From Pseudomonas inefficax (GTDB lineage Bacteria > Pseudomonadota > Gammaproteobacteria > Pseudomonadales > Pseudomonadaceae), in contig NZ_OPYN01000132.1 of assembly GCF_900277125.1 (NCBI RefSeq), positions 80,879-144,878 on the forward strand: a DNA stretch of 64,000 nucleotides, in the 5' to 3' direction. The notes below the pieces were generated by a model, which did no database searches, was not told the origin of the DNA, and saw only the letters and a list, made by a program, of their open reading frames with translations. This document shows positions 19,596 to 26,616 of the stretch, one piece after another. The stretch's first letter is position 1. Each line of letters begins with the position of its first letter. Both the position numbers and the translations under genes were made by a program.

Positions 19596-19655
19596 AGGAA
19601 TCCAGATCAAGACCCGCGTGATGAACCTGCAGACCTGCCACTGCGGGGCCGGCCG

Positions 19656-20660
19656 TTACTCAAGGTTGCCGACTACTGGCGGCCGGCGCGCCGCCGATGC
19701 CGACTCGTCAGGTGCATCCCCCTGTTCCTCTTGTAGTCCAAGGTTGTGACCGCTGCCTGGCAATGCCGCCTGCAAGCGGGCGAAAACGTGGTCGAGCAAC
19801 GCCTGGCGGCGGCGGTACATCGCCCGTTTCTTCGCCGGGATGTCCTGTTCCGCCCGCTGTGCCGCAGCGAGCGGAAGGGCCAGGAAGTCAGCATGGTTCG
19901 ATGCAATAGCGCCGTGCTCCAGCCAGATCACGTCGTAATTGGCCGCCAGGTCCTGGCCTTTGTCGTTGCCAAAATACGCGTGCCGATGGTGGCGGCAGGC
20001 ATCAGTTACGGCATACAGGTGCGCCACGCCCAGGGTCCTGGCCAGGCACTTCAATGCCTCGAGCAACAGGCTGCGCGGGCGCAGCCCTTCGAAATCCTTG
20101 GTCAGGTCGCGGTAGATCGCCAGGGAGGTTTCGCTGTCGATCCCCTTGTGAATGCCCTGCACTGCACCGATGAACAGGCACAATTCGCCCTGGCTGCGGC
20201 ACAGGCTGAACGCCAGGGATGCCACGCGCAGGTCGCTCTGGAACAGGTTCAATACCAACTCGCCTTCGCGCTTGAACCAGATCGGCCGGTCCAGGACCAG
20301 GCGGCAGCCCGGCGAATAGCCGGACAGCTCGCACAGCGTCAGGCTTTCGTCCCGCCCCAGCAGCAACAGTGCCGGAAACTGCCCGGCCAGCACCTCGAAG
20401 TGCGAAGCCAGCACCTCCAGGCGCTGCGGGGCTTCCCAGCATTTGCTGAGGTACGGCCACTGCACGACACCGATGCAATCCCCCCCCAGGCGCTGCAAAC
20501 CTTGCTGGCCCAGCGCCGCTGTCATGCGCTGCAGGAACGCATTCAGTTCAGGCCATTGCCTGGCAATCTGCAGCGTCAACTTGTACTTGTTGTTCAGCGC
20601 CCGCAACGAGTAACCCGGTTGCAAAGTAAACACGCTTTTCACGATCGTGCCGAGCATCAT
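19656..20660 (-). CDS. VirK/YbjX (DUF535) family protein
   Basis: 334 aa if begun at ATG 20660; GTG 20675 and ATG 20657 are alternatives, and AGAGG lies just before the two ATGs. Features matching DUF535 are REGELVLNLF, LCLFIGAVQG, DLTKDFEGLRPRSLLLEAL and VTDACRHHRHAYFG. The family (VirK, YbjX, Mig-14-associated) is tied to surface polysaccharide or envelope resistance, but the chemistry is unknown. Its place between glycosyltransferase genes suggests a role in modifying or regulating the polymer. Confidence 0.85.
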   Translation of the reverse strand: MMLGTIVKSVFTLQPGYSLRALNNKYKLTLQIARQWPELNAFLQRMTAALGQQGLQRLGGDCIGVVQWPYLSKCWEAPQRLEVLASHFEVLAGQFPALLLLGRDESLTLCELSGYSPGCRLVLDRPIWFKREGELVLNLFQSDLRVASLAFSLCRSQGELCLFIGAVQGIHKGIDSETSLAIYRDLTKDFEGLRPRSLLLEALKCLARTLGVAHLYAVTDACRHHRHAYFGNDKGQDLAANYDVIWLEHGAIASNHADFLALPLAAAQRAEQDIPAKKRAMYRRRQALLDHVFARLQAALPGSGHNLGLQEEQGDAPDESASAARRPPVVGNLE

Positions 20661-20689
20661 GGGCCTCTTTCTCACTAGAACTGCACATA

Positions 20690-20723
20690 ACTCATTGAAT
20701 TAGCAGGGGCCCTGTGGGAGCGG
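20690..20723. repeat. 34-bp direct repeat, right copy, with half REP
   Basis: Copy of 14724-14757 with one mismatch. Here only one REP half (CCTGTGGGAGCGG) follows, and the inverted partner seen at 14.8 kb is missing. It lies in the gap between the VirK-like and the GT2 gene. Confidence 0.8.
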
Positions 20724-20731
20724 ACTCCTTG

Positions 20732-21718
20732 TCATTTGTACTCGATCAACGTCGGTTTGCCGGCCGCAATGCGGTGGCGCAAGAACTTCAGTTGCCCGAG
20801 CATTTCCGGGAACTTGCCCAATACCAGAAATACCGCCTGTAGCCAGTTCTCTCGCACCGACTTGCCACCGCGGCGAGCAAGGCGTGCGGCCTGCAGCGGG
20901 TAGACCAGCAGCAACAGCAGGCCCCAGCCCCCCAGCAACAGGCAGGCCAGCACGACCACCACGGGGATGCCCAGGCCCCACAGCCAGGCCCGGCGCGATT
21001 CGCGCAGCCAGTGCCGCTCGGGTGGCCGACCATGCAGGTAAGCCCCTTCGGCATAGGCATGGCCAGCGCGCAGGCTACGCCGCCACCATTGGCTGAAACG
21101 GGTCATGGCGGCATCGTGCAGGGTCATCTCGGCGTCCAGGCGCCAGACCTTCCAGCCCTTTGCCCGCAGGCGCACGCACAGTTCCGGCTCTTCTCCGGCG
21201 ATCAGCTCGGGGCGAAAGCCACCGACGGCGACAAAGGCGTCTACCCGCATCAGGGCATCGCCACCGCACGCCTTGGCCTCGCCGATGGGCGTGTCCCACT
21301 CCAGCTCGCACAACAGGTTGTACACCGACCGCTGGGGAAAGCGCTCGCGGCGGCGGCCGCACACCACTGCCACGTCGGGATGGTCGTCGAGAAACGCCTG
21401 CGCCGCGCCCAGCCAGCCGCCATCCACCTCGCAATCGCCATCGACGAACTGCACCAGCTGCATCGAGGGCAGTTGCCGCTGCAAGGCGAAAAAGCCTTCG
21501 TTGCGCGCGCGAGCGGCGGTAAACGGGGTGCCCATGTGCAGCGCCAGTACCTCTACCCCCAGGCTGCGGGCCAAGTGCGGTGAGCCATCGCTGGAGCCCG
21601 AGTCGACGTACATGACCTTGTCCGCACCCTGCAGCAGCGAACGCAGGCAACGCTCCAGGCGCTGGCCTTCGTTGCGGCCAATCACCACCACACCGATCCC
21701 GCTCGCCATGGGCTTCAC
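20732..21718 (-). CDS. Glycosyltransferase family 2
   Basis: 328 aa, GTG start at 21718 with GGAG eight bases upstream; ATG 21709 is the alternative. GT-A signature: GVVVIGRNEGQRLERCLRSL, VMYVDSGSSDGS, VQFVDGDCEVDGGW (DxD) and AGEEPELCVRLRAKGW. Two hydrophobic helices follow residue 240. The start overlaps the acetyltransferase stop by four bases. It is likely an inner-membrane-associated sugar transferase for the exopolysaccharide. Confidence 0.92.
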   Translation of the reverse strand: MKPMASGIGVVVIGRNEGQRLERCLRSLLQGADKVMYVDSGSSDGSPHLARSLGVEVLALHMGTPFTAARARNEGFFALQRQLPSMQLVQFVDGDCEVDGGWLGAAQAFLDDHPDVAVVCGRRRERFPQRSVYNLLCELEWDTPIGEAKACGGDALMRVDAFVAVGGFRPELIAGEEPELCVRLRAKGWKVWRLDAEMTLHDAAMTRFSQWWRRSLRAGHAYAEGAYLHGRPPERHWLRESRRAWLWGLGIPVVVVLACLLLGGWGLLLLLVYPLQAARLARRGGKSVRENWLQAVFLVLGKFPEMLGQLKFLRHRIAAGKPTLIEYK

Positions 21719-22239
21719 TCGACGGGCTCCGTGGCGGCCGGTTGCCTGGCCTTTATGATGGCCGGCACCCCTACCGCCAGCGAATTGTCTGGCACATCTA
21801 CCAGCACCACGGCGTTGGCACCGATGATCACGTCGTTGCCGATACGGATGCTACCGAGCACCTTGGCCCCGGTGCCGATATCGACGTTGTTGCCGAACAC
21901 CGGCGCAATCGGCTCGTTGACGTTCTTCAGGCCCACCACCACGCCGTTGCGGATGCGGCAGTCATCGCCAAAACGGGCATAGCCGCTGATGACGATGCCG
22001 CCAAAATGGTCGATCACGAAGTTGCGGCCGATCACCACTTCGCACGGCAGCTCCACACCCGTGATGATCTGCACGAACTTGAACAGCACCTTGTAGATAA
22101 GCGACAACAGCTTGCGCAGCAGTGCCGGGCGCACCCCATAGCGCCAGCGGCCGAAGCGGTACACCAGCAGTACCCAGAAGCCCTGGGCGCCCCAGTTACT
22201 ACCATGGGCACGCAGGTCAGCACGTACATTCTCGAACAT
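21715..22239 (-). CDS. Serine acetyltransferase-like hexapeptide acyltransferase
   Basis: 174 aa. N-terminal MFENVRADLRAHGSNWGAQG resembles exopolysaccharide-linked CysE homologues. Left-handed beta-helix repeats run from about residue 70 (IGRNFVIDHFGGIVI to IGANAVVLVDVPDNSLAVGV), with a likely catalytic His in DHFGG. True CysE is longer, so a sugar or polymer O-acetyltransferase is more likely than cysteine synthesis. It is coupled by overlap to the next GT2 gene. Confidence 0.88.
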   Translation of the reverse strand: MFENVRADLRAHGSNWGAQGFWVLLVYRFGRWRYGVRPALLRKLLSLIYKVLFKFVQIITGVELPCEVVIGRNFVIDHFGGIVISGYARFGDDCRIRNGVVVGLKNVNEPIAPVFGNNVDIGTGAKVLGSIRIGNDVIIGANAVVLVDVPDNSLAVGVPAIIKARQPAATEPVE

Positions 22240-22247
22240 GGCTCCAC

Positions 22248-23204
22248 CTACCTTGTCGGTTGGCTGGCGTACCGGGTCTTGAACAACAGAGACCAGGTCG
22301 CCCGGCAGTGACGCCAGCAGGCCTGTATCGCGCCCCGGCCGCGTCGTTTCAACAGCGCCTTGAGTGCCAGCACCAGGTCGCCCAAGGTGACCAGCAACAT
22401 GTGCAGGGCAAGCCCCGCCAGCCCGTGATGCTTGCGGAAGTACAGTAGCTCGCTTTCGATCTGGTAGGACGAGATCTGCCGGCTGGCCGCCTCCAGTTCG
22501 GCCACCGATCTGGAGCTTTCCCCACCGATGTGCACCACCGTGGTGTGCGGGTAGAACACCACTTTCCAGCCGGCCGCCTTAACCCGCTTGCAGTGGTCGA
22601 CCTCCTCGTAATAAAGAAAGTAGCGCGGGTCGAACAGGCCCACCTGGTCGAGCACTTCGCGGCGCACCAGGTAGAAGCAGCCAGGCAGCCAGTCGCACTC
22701 GCGGACCGAAGCGTGGTCCCAGTTCATTTCGTCGACCATCTTCAGGCCCGGGAAGAAGCGCCCCAGCCCGGTACGCCCGACGAACACGTTGAGCGGTGTA
22801 GGGAAGTAGCGGCAACTGGGCTGCAAGTCGCCGTCGCGGCCCTCCAGGCGTACCCCCAGCACCCCGCACTCCGGGTGGGCTTCCATGTAGTCGAGGGTTT
22901 TCTGCAGGGAATCGGCGGCGACGAAGGCGTCGGTGTTCAGCAGCAACGCATACTTGCCCTTCAAGTGCGCCAGCAATTGGTTGTTGGCCCGGCCGAACCC
23001 CACGTTCTGCCTGTTGCTCAGCAGCAGCGCTTGCGGGCACACCTCGGCCATGCGCTGCAGCGAGTCATCGACCGAGGCATTGTCCACCACCAGGTAGCTG
23101 GCCAGCCGCTCGCTGTCGGCACGGCGCAGCGCATCGAACATCGGCTGCAGCAACCCGGCCGTGTTGAAGTTGACCACCATGACATCCACAGGTTTGCTAG
23201 CCAT
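22248..23204 (-). CDS. Glycosyltransferase family 2, rhamnosyltransferase-like
   Basis: 318 aa. Begins VDVMVVNFNTAGLLQPMFDAL, then VVDNASVDDS, ALLLNTDAFV and YYEEVDHCKRVKAAGWKVVF, as in WbbL/RfbF-type GT2 enzymes. A GAGGGA ribosome site precedes the ATG. It is predicted to add a sugar (possibly rhamnose) at the cytoplasmic face of the membrane. Confidence 0.92.
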   Translation of the reverse strand: MASKPVDVMVVNFNTAGLLQPMFDALRRADSERLASYLVVDNASVDDSLQRMAEVCPQALLLSNRQNVGFGRANNQLLAHLKGKYALLLNTDAFVAADSLQKTLDYMEAHPECGVLGVRLEGRDGDLQPSCRYFPTPLNVFVGRTGLGRFFPGLKMVDEMNWDHASVRECDWLPGCFYLVRREVLDQVGLFDPRYFLYYEEVDHCKRVKAAGWKVVFYPHTTVVHIGGESSRSVAELEAASRQISSYQIESELLYFRKHHGLAGLALHMLLVTLGDLVLALKALLKRRGRGAIQACWRHCRATWSLLFKTRYASQPTR

Positions 23205-23259
23205 TGTTGCTGTCCCTCGAAGAAAGCCCCACGCCTTTGCAGTATCAGCACAACATTCG

Positions 23260-24726
23260 TCACGCCACGGCTTCCCTGGCCGCGTTCATCCTGGCATCGA
23301 GGTGGTCGGCCAGGCGTAACGCAAACTGCAGCAGCGGCATGGTCGGGTTGGAAGCACCGCCGGTGGCAAAGATGCTGCTGCCGGCGACGTAAAGGTTTTC
23401 GGTGCCGAATACCCTGCAGTTGGTATCGACAACACCGTACTGCGCCGACGACGCCATGCGCGTGGTACCCATGTGGTGGGCGTGTGGCGACAACCTCAGC
23501 GGTATCGAAGTGTCGTAAACGAAGTCATTGAGCTTGATGAAGCCAAGGTTCATGTCAGCCCACTGCTTGGCCAGTTCGCTGCCAATGCACTTGACGGTGT
23601 GCCGGTCATCAGCGCTCAGGGCCCAGTTGACATTGACCTTGGCCACGCCCAGCGCGTCCTTCTCGTCCAGCAGCGAAATGCGGCTGTGCAGGTTGGGGAA
23701 CTGCTCGATCATGGTGCTGATGACGCCGTCACCGGGGCAACTGAACCTGGCCACGAAGGCAATCTTGCTGGCTACCCCCATGTCGCAAGCCAGGTTCTCC
23801 AGAAAGTGCTTCACCTCGGCAGTACGACCATAGGTTTGCACATCGGCCAGCAAGGCGGCCCTGACGTTGCCCTTGCCTGCCTTGTATTCGTCAACGAAGG
23901 CATCGGAGGTGTAGTACTCGCGTGGTTCCGGGGCCAACCCCGACCTGAGGATGAAGGTGCCAAGATCAATGTTCAGATGCTCCATGAAACACCCGCCGAC
24001 CAGCCCGCCCTTGCTCACGATCCCCGCCGCCAGCAACGACTCGCTGTTGAGCAGTTGCCGGGCATTCTCGATTGCACCGGTGGCCAGCACGAAGTTTCTT
24101 GCAACAAGGCGCTGGCGATTGCACGCGTAGTCGGAGAGTACGACTGCGGCCAGATGGCCCGAAGCCTGGTCGAACTCCAGGTTCACGCAATTGCAATTGA
24201 TGAACACGTCCAGGCCTGGGGTCTGCTCCAGGGCCGTGGCGTACTTTTGCGCAAAACGCGTTGGTGGGCTGAGCAGAAAGCGGTCGGGCTCGAAGTCTCC
24301 GCCGTCGAGGCCGGCATTCAGTGCGTGAAAATCCGCACCGGGGGGCAGGTCGACGATTTCCATGGCAGCAGGCAGGTAGCCTGCGATCTCCGAATAAGGA
24401 ATGGGCCAGCCAGGCAACCCGCCAATGGGGGGAACGGCGAAGTCGGAGGGGCTGAATGGCCGGCAACGGCCGGCCCAATGGTTGGATGTGCCGCCCAGGT
24501 AACGCAGGCGGGCTTCCCCGGCGTACAGCTCCAGGCCAGTGGATGCACAGGCGTACAAGGCTTGCGAGTTCGCCGAGTATTCGCGCCCGCCACCTTCGGC
24601 AAGCAGGACGCTCCAGCCGGCGGCGGCCAGGCGCAGCCCCAGGATGATGCCCGCGGGGCCAGCGCCGATGATGCAGACATCGTAACTGTCGCGCAGGGCC
24701 TTCTGCTGCTGATAGTCCTTGATCAT
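23260..24726 (-). CDS. GMC-family FAD oxidoreductase
   Basis: 488 aa from ATG 24726 (MIKDYQQQKALRDSYDVCI), which overlaps the stop of the small Tat gene by four bases. The FAD fold has IIGAGPAGIILGLRLA (G21-G26). The C-terminal GMC segment holds HHMGTTRMA, GTENLYVAGSSIFATGG and NPTMPLLQFAL. Such enzymes oxidise alcohols or sugars. No signal peptide is present on this chain. In the exopolysaccharide cluster it may oxidise a sugar residue; the substrate is unknown. Export together with the small Tat partner is possible. Confidence 0.88.
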   Translation of the reverse strand: MIKDYQQQKALRDSYDVCIIGAGPAGIILGLRLAAAGWSVLLAEGGGREYSANSQALYACASTGLELYAGEARLRYLGGTSNHWAGRCRPFSPSDFAVPPIGGLPGWPIPYSEIAGYLPAAMEIVDLPPGADFHALNAGLDGGDFEPDRFLLSPPTRFAQKYATALEQTPGLDVFINCNCVNLEFDQASGHLAAVVLSDYACNRQRLVARNFVLATGAIENARQLLNSESLLAAGIVSKGGLVGGCFMEHLNIDLGTFILRSGLAPEPREYYTSDAFVDEYKAGKGNVRAALLADVQTYGRTAEVKHFLENLACDMGVASKIAFVARFSCPGDGVISTMIEQFPNLHSRISLLDEKDALGVAKVNVNWALSADDRHTVKCIGSELAKQWADMNLGFIKLNDFVYDTSIPLRLSPHAHHMGTTRMASSAQYGVVDTNCRVFGTENLYVAGSSIFATGGASNPTMPLLQFALRLADHLDARMNAAREAVA

Positions 24727-24917
24727 GGGTGTTCGTCCCGAAAGTAGCGGGACGGCAATACCCAGCCGTTGATCACCACGAACCCGGGCCTGCCGGCAGG
24801 TTGGCGGGCGACGGCTGGCGTAGCAGCGAACACCACACCGCCAACGCCCAGCAGGACACAACTCTGGAGAAACCCTCTACGACCCAACTGCCCAGTACAA
24901 AAAGTAAGCTTCCCCAT
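24723..24917 (-). CDS. Small Tat-signal protein coupled to the GMC oxidoreductase
   Basis: 64 aa. The start GQLGRRGFLQSC has a twin arginine at residues 13-14, followed by a hydrophobic stretch and an AVA cleavage site near residue 37. The remaining ~27 residues are FVVINGWVLPSRYF-like. It overlaps the oxidoreductase gene by ATGA. GMC dehydrogenases such as gluconate 2-dehydrogenase use a separate Tat-bearing small subunit to carry the catalytic chain across the membrane. This looks like a reduced version of that arrangement, which is inference. Confidence 0.7.
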   Translation of the reverse strand: MGKLTFCTGQLGRRGFLQSCVLLGVGGVVFAATPAVARQPAGRPGFVVINGWVLPSRYFRDEHP

Positions 24918-25084
24918 GATCCAGTGACCTGCATCTTTGAAAGATTCACCCGGCTAGCCGCATTGCAGCCAGTCATCAATCGACGGCATGACGTCAATCT
25001 CTACTGATTGGCTAAAAGGTCACTATAGTTTCAATCAGCCACGATGCTAGCCGTTGCCCACCGACGCAAAGGTGCACATAGCCA

Positions 25085-26611
25085 ATGCCTGAACATTTTC
25101 GTGCGTTGATCGTCATCCTGTTTCTGGCGAGCGTGGTCTTCCTGCTGGCGCGGCGGCCAGCCACCGACCTGATCCCGCTGGGCGATTTCAAGCGCCGGCG
25201 CAATCTGTGGTTCCTGCTTACCCTGCTGGCCTTCTTTTCGCACAGTTTCTGGCTGTACCTGGGGGCTGGCGCCGTCATCCTGTACATCGCCGGGCGCCGT
25301 GAGCACAACCCCATGGCGTTGTTCTACATGCTGCTGTTCCTGATCCCGCCGGCTTCGGTGCAGGTGCCCGGGTTTGGCGTGGTCAATTACCTGGTCGACC
25401 TCAACCATATCCGCCTGCTGACCCTGTGCGTGCTGTTGCCGGCGGCCCTGGCCCTGCGCCGGCAAGGCGACACCCTGCGCTTCGGCCGCACCTGGCCAGA
25501 CAGGCTGTTGGCAGCCGGCCTGCTGCTGATGAGCGTGCTCTACCTGCGCGAAACCACCGTGACAGACACCCTGCGCCAGACACTGTACCTGTATGTCGAC
25601 GTGCTCCTGCCGTATTACGTGGCCAGCCGTGGCTTGCGCCAGATCAGCGACTTCAAGGACACCCTGCTGGCCTTCGTGCTTGCCTCCTTCGTCCTGGCCC
25701 TGATCGGCGTGGCCGAGTACGTGCGCCACTGGCTGCTGTACAGTGCCATGGTCGACGCCATGGGCGTGCCGTGGAGCATGTCCGGCTACCTGAGCCGTGG
25801 CGGTTCGCTGCGCGCCAGCGTCACCACCGGGCAGGCGATTGCCCTGGGCTATGTGATGAGCGTGGCCATCGGCCTGTTCCTGTTTGTCCAGGGTTATGTG
25901 CGCCGCCCCCTGCAGCGTGCGATGGGCGCCCTGCTGCTGGCCGCCGGGCTGTTCGCGCCACTGTCCCGTGGCCCGTGGATCGGCGCCGTGGTCATCGTGG
26001 TGGTGTTCATCACCCTGGGCAAAGGTGCGGTCAGGCGCCTGGCGCTGCTCGCTGTGGCCGGCATGCTGGCCTTGCCCTTGCTGACCATCGTGCCGGGTGG
26101 CGACAAGGTGCTGGACATGCTGCCGTTCATTGGCAACCTCGAGAAAGAGAACATCACCTACCGCAAACAGCTGATGGACAACTCGTGGATCGTCATTCAG
26201 CGCAATCCGCTGTTCGGCTCGTTCGACTTTCGCAACACCCCGGAAATGCAATCGATGATCCAGGGTGAAGGCATCATCGACATCGTCAACACCTATATCA
26301 ACCTGGCACTACGCGTCGGGCTGGTCGGGCTTGGCCTGTTCGTGGCGTTCTTCGTAGCCGTACTGCACGGCATCCGCAAGGCCATGCGCAGTTTTCCCGA
26401 CAAGGACGACGAGCGACGCCAGCTCGGCCGGGCATTGCTGGCGACCCTGATCGGCATCCTGGTGATCATCTTCACCGTCAGCAGCATCACCTTCATCCCA
26501 GTGGTGTACTGGACTGTCGCCGGGCTGGGCGTGGCCTACATCCAGATGGCCCGCAGGCTGCACAACAGCCAGGCCATCGCGCTGGCCGACCCCGGCCTTC
26601 AACCAAGGTGA
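25085..26611 (+). CDS. O-antigen polymerase/ligase-like membrane protein (Wzy candidate)
   Basis: 508 aa, strongly hydrophobic, with about 10-12 membrane helices. A larger periplasmic loop lies around residues 340-400 and contains RNPLFGSFDFRNTPEM, similar to the Wzy_C/O-antigen ligase (PF04932) loop. It would polymerise lipid-linked repeat units at the periplasmic face. It is divergent from the Tat/GMC genes across 167 bp and is followed at once by the glycosidase gene. Confidence 0.8.
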   Translation: MPEHFRALIVILFLASVVFLLARRPATDLIPLGDFKRRRNLWFLLTLLAFFSHSFWLYLGAGAVILYIAGRREHNPMALFYMLLFLIPPASVQVPGFGVVNYLVDLNHIRLLTLCVLLPAALALRRQGDTLRFGRTWPDRLLAAGLLLMSVLYLRETTVTDTLRQTLYLYVDVLLPYYVASRGLRQISDFKDTLLAFVLASFVLALIGVAEYVRHWLLYSAMVDAMGVPWSMSGYLSRGGSLRASVTTGQAIALGYVMSVAIGLFLFVQGYVRRPLQRAMGALLLAAGLFAPLSRGPWIGAVVIVVVFITLGKGAVRRLALLAVAGMLALPLLTIVPGGDKVLDMLPFIGNLEKENITYRKQLMDNSWIVIQRNPLFGSFDFRNTPEMQSMIQGEGIIDIVNTYINLALRVGLVGLGLFVAFFVAVLHGIRKAMRSFPDKDDERRQLGRALLATLIGILVIIFTVSSITFIPVVYWTVAGLGVAYIQMARRLHNSQAIALADPGLQPR

Positions 26612-26616
26612 CCCTT

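Noticed and set aside
17901..19736. 611-residue plus-strand open frame
   Set aside because: Spans the antisense of two glycosyltransferase genes and is Pro/Arg/His-rich without any family motif.
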